A stretch of 64,000 nucleotides of DNA from Edaphobacter sp. (GTDB taxonomy: Bacteria; Acidobacteriota; Terriglobia; Terriglobales; Acidobacteriaceae), in NCBI RefSeq assembly GCF_028283685.1, contig NZ_JAPWKF010000007.1, forward strand, positions 372,001 through 436,000. Direction: 5' to 3'. Made by a program: the position numbers and the translations under genes. Positions 25,335 through 33,819 of this stretch are shown here, one piece after another; position 1 is the first letter of the stretch; each line of letters starts with the position of its first letter. The notes beneath the pieces are model-generated. The model saw nothing but the letters and a program-made list of their open reading frames with translations, did not search any database and was not told the origin of the DNA.

Positions 25335-26020
25335 GTGGCGTACCTCGTTCCATCCATGGCTGTGGCGGTGCTCTTGGAGTGGACGTCGTAGATGTTCTGG
25401 CCGCCGTAGGAGTCGGAGTCGGCGTCGTCCTGGTTGGAGCGGAAGCCCCAGTCGGCGTTGCCGGTCATGGGGTCGACGGGGATCTTTCGCAGGAAACGGA
25501 CTTTTTTGTCCTGCACATCGACGCCGTTGACGAGGGTTTCGAGGTCGGGCGGGTAGCCCATGGAGTCGGCTTTGACCTGGAAGGCTCCCTTGTCGGCGGC
25601 GTCCTTGTACTTGTCGATGGCGGCGCGCATCTCCCAGAGGTCGGCGCGGAGCTCGCGCTCCTTGGTGCGGCGGACCTGGAGGCGCGCGATGGGCAGCGCA
25701 GCGGTGGCGAGCAGCGAGAGGATGGCGATGACGATGATGAGCTCGACGAGGGTCAGACCGGCCTCGGCGTGCTCGATGGGCGGCGTGGAGCGTTTGGGGA
25801 TGGGGCGTTTGATGGACGCACCCTTATCCAGCGCAGCCAACGGTGTCCACCTCATGCCCGATGAAGACGATCTGCGGTCCCACATCTCAGAGGCGAGATG
25901 TGGGGCACCCTCGCTCTGCGCATCGACGCTCTGTACATCGACGGTCTGCGAATCGACGCTTGCCGATTCGCCGTGGCGATGGGAGCCCCAGAGCTCTGCG
26001 ATAGGCAGCACAGCGATCAC
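25328..26020 (-). CDS. GspG-like type II secretion pseudopilin (first of pair)
   Basis: A 230-residue prepilin-like protein. The cleavage site and helix are EAGLTLVELIIVIAILSLLA (residues about 86-105). The mature part has LRADLWEMRAAIDKYKDAAD and DPMTGNADWGF, as in GspG, and the end GTRYATW matches the ending of its neighbour. The GTG start at 26020 overlaps the secretin stop by 4 bases (GTGA), which suggests translational coupling and supports the long leader of about 87 residues. In that leader are a tandem degenerate VDxQ run (VDSQTVDVQSVDAQS) and a dispersed hairpin repeat (25879-25904). ATG 25855 is a shorter alternative. Confidence 0.78.
   Translation of the reverse strand: MIAVLPIAELWGSHRHGESASVDSQTVDVQSVDAQSEGAPHLASEMWDRRSSSSGMRWTPLAALDKGASIKRPIPKRSTPPIEHAEAGLTLVELIIVIAILSLLATAALPIARLQVRRTKERELRADLWEMRAAIDKYKDAADKGAFQVKADSMGYPPDLETLVNGVDVQDKKVRFLRKIPVDPMTGNADWGFRSNQDDADSDSYGGQNIYDVHSKSTATAMDGTRYATW
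25879..25904. repeat. Hairpin repeat CCCACATCTC inside pseudopilin leader
   Basis: CCCACATCTC-AGAGGC-GAGATGTGGG is a perfect 10-bp stem followed by GCACCC. This type (GATGTGGGGCACCC) is distinct from the other dispersed family and resembles the GATGGGGCACCC parts at 31200 and 31450. Confidence 0.6.
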
Positions 26021-28431
26021 CTGACATGCACCACGGACTGGGAGCCGACGGCGGGTAATGTGGCCTGTGAGCTGGATCGCGCGGCGACCTTGACGATGTT
26101 GAGGCTGGAGTCTCCCTGGGCCAGGGCCTTGAAGGTCAGGGTCGCGACGCTTCCCTGCCCGTTGATGCCGGCGACATTGGGGGGCCGGGAGGTCGAGATG
26201 GTCACCAGGCCGTTGCCCTCGTCGCGGTGGACGATGGAGACGGCCTGACCGTCACGCGAGAGCAGGTCGCCTGCATCGACGTTGACCAGCTGCAGCACAC
26301 CGGGGTTGAACTGGAGCTGCATGGGGACGGCGAAGAGATCGCGGGCGTTGGCGGCTGTCACCGTGACCTGGAAGGTGCTTCCGACGGCCGGGTTGGCGGC
26401 AGGAGGCGTCATGATGAAGCTGATGGGCGGGCCTCCGGCGGCAGGAGCGGCCTGCGGGGAGGTTGTAGCACCGGGTGCTGCCGGAGTGGGCGTCGGCGTT
26501 GCGGGCGGACGAGGAGCGGGCTGAGCGGCCTGCTTCAACGTCTCCACAGCCGCGGAGGCGGCGTTGGCAGCAGTGATGCGGTTGGTGTCCTGCTTGATGG
26601 GATTGATGGGGATGTCGAGATCGCCGAGCGAAGGATCCTCGCGCAGCTCGATGCCCTGGCTGGTGCCCGTGTCGATGGCGCGGACGTTGGCGCGGGTGAG
26701 GACGGACTCACGCACGATGTGCGGGATGAGCAGGAAGACGATCTCGTTCTGGATCACTTCCTTGTTATTGCTGGCAAAGAAGTACTTGAACAGGGGCAGC
26801 TCCCCGAGGAACGGGGTTCCGCTGATGCTGTTGTTGTCCTGCTTGGTGACGAGTCCGGCGAGGATGCTGGGCTCGCCCTCCTTGAGCTGGATCTGCTGCT
26901 CGACGACGTTCTGGCCGATGATGGGTTCGGTCACGCCGGAGATGGTCTGGGAGCCCTGCTGCGAGGAGACGGTCATCTTGACCTTAAGGCCGACGTCGCG
27001 ATTGAAGTGGACGGTGGGCGTCATGTCGATCTCGACGCCGACGTCGAGGTAGGTGAACTGGGTCTGCACGCCAAGGCTGGAGGTGGTGGACAGCGTAGAG
27101 CTGTAGGAGCCGGTGGCGATGGGGATCTTCTGGCCGATTTTAAGATTGGCGCGCTGTCCGTCGGTAGCGCGGATACGCGGATTCTGCAGGATATGGGTAT
27201 TCGTATCGGTCAGCAGGGCGTTGAGGGTGCCGGCGGGGATGCCGACGGCAAAGTTGGTGGCGTTGATATTGGCCAGCGAGTTGAGCGTGAAGTTCGAGGT
27301 CGTGGTGGTGGTGCTCGACGAAGAGGACGACGAGGAGCTGCTGGTGGAGGAGGTAGCGGCCTGCGGCGTGATGGTAATGGACTGCGGCAGGGTGATACCG
27401 AGATTGCGGACCTTATCGCGGTTGACCTGGAGGATGGCGACGTCAACGACAACCTCGGGACGGGCGCGGTCGAGGTCGGTGATGAGCTTCTGCGCGAGCA
27501 GGAGCTGATCGGGGGTGGCGCGCAGGACGATGGCGTTCTGGCTGGGCACGAGGGTGATCTTCATGCTGGGATCCATCAGATTGCGGAGCGCGGTGAGGAC
27601 CTCGTTGGCATCCTGCTGCTGGGCGGCGTTGGTGAGGTAGAAGGTCTGGACGGCGAGCTCGTCGAGATCGGTGCGCTTGGTGCGGTTGTTCTGCGCGACG
27701 AAGATGGTGTTGGAGGTGACGGGCTTGTAGAAGGTTCCGGCCAGGGCGCCGACGATGCGCAGGGCATCGGCCAGCGAGACGTTGGTGAGGTCGACGGGAA
27801 TGCGCTTGGAGGTGTAGTCGGGATCGAAGATGACGTTGAGGCCGGCCATCTTGCCGATGGCGGCGTAGATGTTCTTGACGTCCTCGACCGCGTGCAGGGT
27901 GACGGGGTCGTTGGAGACGGGCTTGAGCCGGATGGGTCCGGCGACGTCATTGAGATTGCGGGAGACGACATCGGGGCCGGAGACTCCGGGAAGACCGGGA
28001 GTCGGAGAAGCGGTCTGGGGAGCGGAGAGCTCGTGATTGACCTGTTCGATCTCCTGCTGGGCGGCCTGGTTGCCGGGGTCGATGGAGCTGGCACGGTTGA
28101 ACTCGCTCAGCGCTCCGTTGAGATCGCCGTTCTGGCGTAGGATGCGACCGCGATCGACGTGCGAGACAGCGGACTGAAAGCGCATGTTCTCGAGATGCGC
28201 CTTGTAGCGAAGGTCCTTGGGATCCTTGAGCATGGCCTGGCGATAGTCTTCGTAGGCGGCATCCCAGTCCTCGTGGAGTTCGGCGGCCTGTCCGCGCTTG
28301 TACCACTTGTTGGCGGACTGAGCGTGGGCGCTGACGCTGGCGGAGAAGACGGCTACGAGCGCAAAGGCGGGAAGCACCTGCGCAGCGCGTGTAGCGAACG
28401 TGGAGGAGAAGACTTTCGAGCCGCGACCCAT
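26017..28431 (-). CDS. Secretin (GspD/PilQ superfamily) with TPR region and C-terminal cohesin domain
   Basis: An 804-residue outer-membrane secretin. In order: signal peptide (1-36, ends SAHAQ), TPR-like helices (about 40-125), N0/STN-like domain (about 175-265, VTLHAVEDVKNIYAAIGKMA), N1 domain, a Ser/Thr-rich run (SSTSSSSSSSSSSTTTTT, about 360), secretin core with signature EIVFLLIPHIV (about 575), then a Pro/Ala-rich linker and a cohesin-like domain (about 665-804, FIMTPPAANPAVGSTFQVTV). Secretins form the export gate of type II secretion or pili. ATG 28431 opens the signal peptide; the frame is open to 28626. Two pseudopilin genes follow with overlaps. No GspE/F genes are present. Confidence 0.88.
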   Translation of the reverse strand: MGRGSKVFSSTFATRAAQVLPAFALVAVFSASVSAHAQSANKWYKRGQAAELHEDWDAAYEDYRQAMLKDPKDLRYKAHLENMRFQSAVSHVDRGRILRQNGDLNGALSEFNRASSIDPGNQAAQQEIEQVNHELSAPQTASPTPGLPGVSGPDVVSRNLNDVAGPIRLKPVSNDPVTLHAVEDVKNIYAAIGKMAGLNVIFDPDYTSKRIPVDLTNVSLADALRIVGALAGTFYKPVTSNTIFVAQNNRTKRTDLDELAVQTFYLTNAAQQQDANEVLTALRNLMDPSMKITLVPSQNAIVLRATPDQLLLAQKLITDLDRARPEVVVDVAILQVNRDKVRNLGITLPQSITITPQAATSSTSSSSSSSSSSTTTTTSNFTLNSLANINATNFAVGIPAGTLNALLTDTNTHILQNPRIRATDGQRANLKIGQKIPIATGSYSSTLSTTSSLGVQTQFTYLDVGVEIDMTPTVHFNRDVGLKVKMTVSSQQGSQTISGVTEPIIGQNVVEQQIQLKEGEPSILAGLVTKQDNNSISGTPFLGELPLFKYFFASNNKEVIQNEIVFLLIPHIVRESVLTRANVRAIDTGTSQGIELREDPSLGDLDIPINPIKQDTNRITAANAASAAVETLKQAAQPAPRPPATPTPTPAAPGATTSPQAAPAAGGPPISFIMTPPAANPAVGSTFQVTVTAANARDLFAVPMQLQFNPGVLQLVNVDAGDLLSRDGQAVSIVHRDEGNGLVTISTSRPPNVAGINGQGSVATLTFKALAQGDSSLNIVKVAARSSSQATLPAVGSQSVVHVR

Positions 28432-28826
28432 TCTGTGTTTCTGCGCATCCTTTATTAGTTGCTGAAGAGTGAGCCGAGCGCCGGGAAAGGAGCGTACCTC
28501 CACGCTGAATGGGGGGAGGATATTGCCGGAAGAGGCTTTGCCTGCCAGGCTGTCGCGCTCGGGTGAGTATAGCATTCGTCGCAAATGGTTCCCCTCGGGT
28601 ATATACAGGTCTTCCCCATGGATCATCGCGCCTGGCAGAGGGGCAGATGGTCGTTGGGTGCTCTCGTCGGCAGTTGCGAGATTTCTATAAGTTTAGACGC
28701 TGCGGAGGCCCGGGGGTGAGATGCAGACGAAGAGAAGGGCGATTCCCTGCCCGGAGGGTGGCCCGGATCGCGGCCGGCGAAGAAGAAACGGGGCGAACGT
28801 CAAACTTTTGTTAAACTTATAGATCA

Positions 28827-29369
28827 GTGCCCCGCTCTCTCTCCAATCCGACTACGGCGTATCAGCCAAAGGCTGCGATCGCCAAGCCGAAGGACCGCGA
28901 TCCGGTGGCGGCGGGGCAGCGCGATGCCGCGTTCAACCGCTCGGCGAGCCATAACTACTTCCTGACGGACCGTTTCGAGGCAGGCGTTGCGCTGCGAGGG
29001 ACCGAGGTGAAGTCGATCCGCGAGGGCAAGGCGAACCTGAAGGACTCCTACGGCCTGCTGAAGGACGGCGAGTGTTTCTTGCTGAATGCCCATATCGGGC
29101 CGTTTTCGCATGGGAACGCGATGAATCATGAGTCTCTGCGGACGCGGAAGCTGCTGCTGCATAAGCAGGAGCTGCGCAAGCTGGAGACTCTGAGCCGGCA
29201 GAAGGGCTTCACGCTGATTCCGACGCGGTTGTACTTCCGGCACGGCCGGGTGAAGTGCGAACTGGCTCTGGCCAAGGGCAAGCAGGACTGGGACAAGCGA
29301 GAGACGGAACGCAGACGCGAGGCCGATAAAGAAGCCCGTGCAGCGGTGGCACGCAGCCAGCGCCGTTAG
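28827..29369 (+). CDS. smpB: SsrA-binding protein SmpB
   Basis: A 180-residue protein that binds tmRNA and brings it to stalled ribosomes for trans-translation. After a nonconserved N-terminal extension, the SmpB core starts NRSASHNYFLTDRFEAGVAL and includes GTEVKSIREGKANLKDSYG, then HGRVKCELALAKGKQDWDKR with the basic C-terminal helix. GTG 28827 is the first possible start; there is no strong ribosome-binding site, and TTAAACTTATAGAT just upstream looks like a -10 region, so a very short leader is likely. The tmRNA gene is not in the window. Confidence 0.93.
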   Translation: MPRSLSNPTTAYQPKAAIAKPKDRDPVAAGQRDAAFNRSASHNYFLTDRFEAGVALRGTEVKSIREGKANLKDSYGLLKDGECFLLNAHIGPFSHGNAMNHESLRTRKLLLHKQELRKLETLSRQKGFTLIPTRLYFRHGRVKCELALAKGKQDWDKRETERRREADKEARAAVARSQRR

Positions 29370-29543
29370 GCCGGCCTTTCGCTACGCCGCTATGTCGGAT
29401 TGGTTACTGCGCCGTTGATCAGGATTCGCTACTATTGGAACTCGCCGGAAAATGTTTGAGGCCAACGGGTGGACGAAGGCCTTTCTTTTGATTGTGCTGG
29501 GAGTTTGTAGGTTCATAAACAGTTGTCGCGCTAGGATATTGCC

Positions 29544-31097
29544 ATGGAGACGAAGTTACTGTTTCAGGATGCGGCCGGTCTGGCCACACCGCTGCTGGCA
29601 GTGTTTGCAGTGGACGTTTCGATCGGGAAAGACGCCGATCCGCTGGTGGCGCTGCTGACGACATCGGACGCGGTGAGCAACGCCGCGGCTTCGGTGCTGG
29701 CCACGGGTGAGTTTCAGGCGACGCTGGGGGAGCAGCTGCTGCTGCACAAGCCGGACGGCTTGAAGGCGGAGCGCCTGCTGGTGGTGGGTCTGGGCAAGGC
29801 CAAGGCGCTGTCGGTGGATGGTGTGCGCAAGGCCGCGGGTACGGCGGTGCGTGCAGCCAAGCCGCGCGGGGTGAGGGAGATGGCGATCGCCTTCCCCGAA
29901 GATCATGCGCTGGACGATGAGCACCTGGAGAATCTGCCGCCGACGCTGCTGAGCCGCTCGATTCTGGAGGGCGCGCTGGTGGCGGAGCTGGACTGGGACA
30001 CGTATCGCAGCGACCGCAAAGACCGCTCGGTGGATGCGCTGACGCTGGTAGCCCGCGAGGTGGAAGAGACCACGAAGAAAGAGATTCAGCTGGGCTTCGA
30101 CGAGGGCCGCGTGGTGGGCGATGCGCAGAACTTCGCGCGTCTGCTGGTGAACGAGCCGGGTAACGTGCTGACGCCGACGGAGCTGGGCAAGCGGGCCAAG
30201 GCGATGTGCACGGAGGCCGGGCTGAAGTGCGAGGTCTACTCGACGGAGAAGCTGCTGGAGCTGGGCATGGGCGCGTTCCATGCGGTGGCGAAGGGCTCGG
30301 CTGAGCCTCCGGCGCTGATCGTGATGACCTACGAACCCAAGCTGGAGAAGGGCAAGACGCTGGCGAAGGACGCTCCGGTGATGGGACTGGTGGGCAAGGG
30401 CATTACGTTCGACACGGGCGGCATCTCGATCAAGTCTGCCGACGGCATGGAGAAGATGAAGTACGACATGGCGGGCGCGGCGGCGATGATCGGCGCGATG
30501 CGGGCCATTGCGGCTCTGAAGCCTGCGGTAAAGGTGATCAGCGTGGTGTGTTCGGCGGAGAACATGCCGAGCGCGACGGCGTACAAGCCGGGCGATGTGC
30601 TGAAGGCGATGTCGGGCAAGACCATTGAGGTGCTGAATACGGATGCCGAGGGGCGTCTGGTGCTGGCCGATGGCCTGCACTATGCCAAGACGCTGGGCTG
30701 CACGCACCTGATCAACGCGGCGACGCTGACGGGAGCCTGCGTGGTAGCGCTGGGCATGATCAACGCGGGTGTCTTCTCGAACGATGAGGATGCGTATGCG
30801 AAGTTCGATGGCGCGCTGAAGATCTCCGGCGAGAAGTTTTGGCGGCTTCCCTGCACCGACGACTACAAGGACGTGATCAAGAGCCAGATCGCCGACATCA
30901 TGAACACGGGCGGAAGCCGGTGGGGTGGGGCGATCTCGGCGGCGATGTTCCTGAAGGAGTTCGCGGGAGATACACCGTGGATTCACCTGGATATTGCCGG
31001 CTGCGCCTGGAACGAAGAGGTGAAGCCATGGCAGACGAAGGGTCCTAGCGGCGTCGCGGTGCGGTCGATTGTGGAGTGGGTGCGGAGCTTTGCTTAG
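29544..31097 (+). CDS. pepA: Leucyl aminopeptidase (M17 family, PepA)
   Basis: A 517-residue cytosolic two-zinc aminopeptidase that removes N-terminal residues from peptides. The N-terminal macro-like domain spans about 1-170. The catalytic domain carries GKGITFDTGGISIK with the metal-binding Lys and Asp, and the family signature NTDAEGRL at residues 365-372. The end GVAVRSIVEWV is typical. Length matches the family. A terminator with a T-run follows (31115-31146). Confidence 0.95.
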   Translation: METKLLFQDAAGLATPLLAVFAVDVSIGKDADPLVALLTTSDAVSNAAASVLATGEFQATLGEQLLLHKPDGLKAERLLVVGLGKAKALSVDGVRKAAGTAVRAAKPRGVREMAIAFPEDHALDDEHLENLPPTLLSRSILEGALVAELDWDTYRSDRKDRSVDALTLVAREVEETTKKEIQLGFDEGRVVGDAQNFARLLVNEPGNVLTPTELGKRAKAMCTEAGLKCEVYSTEKLLELGMGAFHAVAKGSAEPPALIVMTYEPKLEKGKTLAKDAPVMGLVGKGITFDTGGISIKSADGMEKMKYDMAGAAAMIGAMRAIAALKPAVKVISVVCSAENMPSATAYKPGDVLKAMSGKTIEVLNTDAEGRLVLADGLHYAKTLGCTHLINAATLTGACVVALGMINAGVFSNDEDAYAKFDGALKISGEKFWRLPCTDDYKDVIKSQIADIMNTGGSRWGGAISAAMFLKEFAGDTPWIHLDIAGCAWNEEVKPWQTKGPSGVAVRSIVEWVRSFA

Positions 31098-31114
31098 GGT
31101 TGTTGGCTAGTGAG

Positions 31115-31146
31115 AAGAGGCGTCCCTTTAGGGGCGCCTCTTTTGT
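31115..31146 (+). terminator. Intrinsic terminator of pepA
   Basis: AAGAGGCGTCCC-TTTA-GGGGCGCCTCTT followed by TTG and TTTG, 18 bases after the pepA stop. The stem is about 12 bp with one T-G pair and the T-run is good. Confidence 0.8.
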
Positions 31147-31542
31147 TTGTGGCTCGAGTTGGCGTCCTGCGAACCCACCTTAGCCGCCTGCGGCGTCGAA
31201 GATGGGGCACCCGGTTTTTGTGGGTGCGATGCGGTTGTTACTGCGATGGCATCCTGCAAAAAATGCGGGGGTTCCTCGGCTTCGCTCGGAATGACAAAGT
31301 TGTGGCAGTGGGGAGGAAGGCGGTTCGCGCTTTGCGCGAATACCCACTCATGCGGTGGGGCTGCATGAATGGGGCACCCGGCGCCTCTTTTGTTTGTGGC
31401 TCAAGCTTGCGTCCTGCGAACCCACCTTAGCCGCCTGCGGCGTCGAAGATGGGGCACCCGGTTTTGTGGGTGCGATGCGGTTGTTACTGCACTGGCATCC
31501 TGCGAAGAAATGCGGGGGTTCCTCGGCTTCGCTCGGAATGAC
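31136..31542. repeat. Two direct copies of a ~160-bp composite repeat
   Basis: 31136-31295 and 31383-31542 are about 95% identical at an offset of 247. Each contains GCCTCTTTTGTTTGTGGCTC, CGAACCCACCTTAGCCGCCT, GATGGGGCACCCGG and a dispersed-repeat end CATCCTGC...CTCGGAATGAC. The first copy begins inside the pepA terminator, so the duplication may have copied it. The 480-base gap 31098-31577 holds this and no gene. Confidence 0.8.
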
Positions 31543-31577
31543 AGTTTAGTGGCGACCGGCTCGCTGCCAGAACTTCT

Positions 31578-33659
31578 CTACATGCGCTCGGGAGCCTCGA
31601 TGCCGAGGTAGCCCAGGGCGCGGGTCATCTCTCTTTGCGCCGTTGCTGCGGTGGCCAGGTAGAGGGTCTTCTTTGTGGCGTCCTCTTCGTTGAGGATGTG
31701 GTGGCGGTGGTAGAAGTTGTTGAACTGCTGCGCGAGCTGGAAGGCGTACTTGGCTAAGTAGGCGGGCTCGGAGGTGGCGATGGCCTGCTCGATGAGGGTG
31801 GTGAGACGCGAGGTGAGCAGCCAGGTCTCCCACAGCGTCGTGCCCTCTTCGGAGTTGAGGATGGGGGCGATGTCGAGCGTGGGCATCGCGGCCAATGCGG
31901 CCTCGGCGGTGGTGCCTGCCTTGCGGAAGATGTTGGCGGCGCGCACGATGGCGTACTGCACGTAGGGGCCGGTCTCGCCTTCGAAGCTGAGGGCATCCTT
32001 GAAGTCGAAGGCGATGACGGTGTTGCGGGTGTAGCGCAGCATGAAGTAGCGCAGCGCGCCGACGGCGATCTGTTTGGAGATGGTGGCGCGGTCGTCGTCG
32101 GAGAGGTCGGGGTGACGGTTGTCGACCTCGGTGCGGGCGGCGGTGGTGAGGCGGTCGATGAGGTCGTCGGCCTTGACGCCGAAGCCCTTGCGGCCGGAGA
32201 CCTCGATGTAGGCGCGCTTCTGGTCCTCTTCGCTGACATCGTAGCCGAGGTCGAGGGCGCAGCGCGGGGTGAGGGCGACCATCTCGTAGGAGAAGTGGGT
32301 GTAGCGGTCGGCCTCATTGGTGAAGCCCATGCCGCGGAGGGCGGCGATGACGTTGTTCTGCGGGTCGTTCTGGCGCGAATCGATCACGTTATAGATGGCG
32401 TCGGCGTGTCCGAAGGCGGGGGCGTGTTCGTCGCTGGGGCTATCGGTGGAGATCCAGCACATGTGGTTGGGGTACTGGTGGAACTTCGTGTAGCCGAAGT
32501 CCTTGCCGGGAAGGAGGCCGAACTTCCAGAGGTGGTAGGCGATGTCCTTGCCGACGTAGGTGACGGTGCCGTTGGAGCGGACGATGACCTTGGCGTCCTC
32601 GTCGGGGCCGGTCTCGGCTGCCTCAGCGTTGGTGGTTGCGCTGGCATCCTGCGAAGAGATGCGGGGGTTCCTCGACTCCGCTTCGCTTCGCTCGGAATGA
32701 CGAGGCTCAGCAGAGGCGCGGCGCATGACCCAGCAGCCCTTGTTCTTGCCCTCGGTCTCGAGGTAGAGGACGCCTTTTTCGATCATGAGCTGGCGGGCGG
32801 CGTCCCAGAAGTGGAGATGGAGGATCTCGCTCTCGCGGGGGAGGAAGTCGTACTCGATGCCGAGGCGCTGCATGGTCTCGAGGTGGCGGTGGAGGACGGC
32901 GGTGGCGATGAGGTCGGCTACTTCGGCGATCTCGTTGCCACCTTGCTCGAGGGCGTGGAGGGTGGCGAGGCGGAGGGCCTTGCGCTCGGCGGCCTGATCG
33001 GGGTCGGCGGTGTACCACTGCGAGACGCGGGCGTAGAGGTCCCAGCAGTAGTAGTCGATGCGCTTGCCCTGGGCAGCGAGGTCGGCGACGAGGGTCTGCA
33101 CGGTGTCGAGACCGAGGTTTTCGAGGTGCATGAGGCCGACGACGACATCGGCGACCTGGACGCCGGTGTTGTCGATGTAGTTCTGCACGCCGACCTGGTA
33201 GCCGTGCTTGTAGGTATCGGGGCGCAGGAGGCGCTGGAAGGTGTCGCCGAGGATGGCGTTGCGCAGGTGGCCGATGTGGGCGGCCTTGTTGGGGTTGATG
33301 CTGGTGTGCTCGATGAGGCGGAAGCCGGGGCCGCCGATGGGGGCGTGCCGGTCGGCGGCGATGTGGCGGGCGACCCAGGCGCGATCGAGGCGGATGTTGA
33401 GGTAGCCGGCGCCTGCGATCTCGACGGAGGCGACGCCCTCGGGGAGCTGCGCGGAGAGCTCGGCGGCCAGTTCGGTGGCGATGGCGCGGGGAGCCTTGCG
33501 GAGACGCTTGGCGAGCTCGAAGGCGACGGGAAGGGCGAGTTCGCCCATGGCGATGGAGGGCGGCTGCTCGACGGCGAGGCTCGCGAGGGTGACGTCGTAC
33601 TTCGAGGCGAGGATGGCCTGAATGGCGGCCGTGAGCGACTGCTGGATTGTGCGATACAT
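31578..33659 (-). CDS. argS: Arginyl-tRNA synthetase
   Basis: A 693-residue class I synthetase that charges tRNA-Arg. The N-terminal Add1 domain begins MYRTIQQSLTAAIQAILASK. HIGH is at residues 128-131 in NPNKAAHIGHLRNA; the KMSKS loop is degenerate (GRKGFGVKADD), as is common in ArgRS. The C-terminal DALR domain binds the anticodon. The frame extends to 33806, but the extra N-terminus translates a dispersed repeat, so ATG 33659 is chosen. Residues about 319-338 (HSERSEAESRNPRISSQDA) come from a repeat inserted in frame just before VIVRSNGTVTYVGKDIAYHL. All other motifs look intact. Confidence 0.95.
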   Translation of the reverse strand: MYRTIQQSLTAAIQAILASKYDVTLASLAVEQPPSIAMGELALPVAFELAKRLRKAPRAIATELAAELSAQLPEGVASVEIAGAGYLNIRLDRAWVARHIAADRHAPIGGPGFRLIEHTSINPNKAAHIGHLRNAILGDTFQRLLRPDTYKHGYQVGVQNYIDNTGVQVADVVVGLMHLENLGLDTVQTLVADLAAQGKRIDYYCWDLYARVSQWYTADPDQAAERKALRLATLHALEQGGNEIAEVADLIATAVLHRHLETMQRLGIEYDFLPRESEILHLHFWDAARQLMIEKGVLYLETEGKNKGCWVMRRASAEPRHSERSEAESRNPRISSQDASATTNAEAAETGPDEDAKVIVRSNGTVTYVGKDIAYHLWKFGLLPGKDFGYTKFHQYPNHMCWISTDSPSDEHAPAFGHADAIYNVIDSRQNDPQNNVIAALRGMGFTNEADRYTHFSYEMVALTPRCALDLGYDVSEEDQKRAYIEVSGRKGFGVKADDLIDRLTTAARTEVDNRHPDLSDDDRATISKQIAVGALRYFMLRYTRNTVIAFDFKDALSFEGETGPYVQYAIVRAANIFRKAGTTAEAALAAMPTLDIAPILNSEEGTTLWETWLLTSRLTTLIEQAIATSEPAYLAKYAFQLAQQFNNFYHRHHILNEEDATKKTLYLATAATAQREMTRALGYLGIEAPERM
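32645..32701. repeat. Dispersed repeat inserted in frame in argS
   Basis: CATCCTGCGAAGAGATGCGG through CTTCGCTCGGAATGAC, matching the copies at 31250-31295 and 31496-31542. Its 57 bases equal 19 codons, so the reading frame of argS is kept. Confidence 0.85.
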
Positions 33660-33712
33660 GGTCTGAGTTAGTTTACGTGAGGGGACGGTGGGGATTACCC
33701 GGCGGGGGCGGG

Positions 33713-33747
33713 AGAAGTGAATCTCCTGGCTGCGCTGCGAGGTGACA
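33713..33747. repeat. Dispersed repeat, short type, upstream of argS
   Basis: GAAGTGAATCTCCTGGCTGC followed by GCTGCGAGGTGAC; a diverged copy about 55 bases upstream of the argS start. Confidence 0.5.
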
Positions 33748-33782
33748 AGGCCAAGGGGTATAGGCGGGGATGGTCTGGGGTC

Positions 33783-33819
33783 GAAAAGCGGGTCTCTCCA
33801 CTGCACGGCTGCGCCGCTA
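33783..33819. repeat. Truncated dispersed repeat abutting flippase 3' end
   Basis: GAAAAGCGGGTCTCTCCACT then GCACGGCTGCGCCGCT, after which the family sequence stops exactly at the end of the flippase-like gene. The repeat may have landed there or may have supplied its present stop codon. Confidence 0.65.

Noticed and set aside
26227-28140. 637-codon open frame on the plus strand
   Set aside because: Antisense shadow of the secretin gene, with Gly/Asp/Val-rich composition and no domain.
32112-33671. 519-codon open frame on the plus strand
   Set aside because: Antisense shadow of argS, low-complexity composition.
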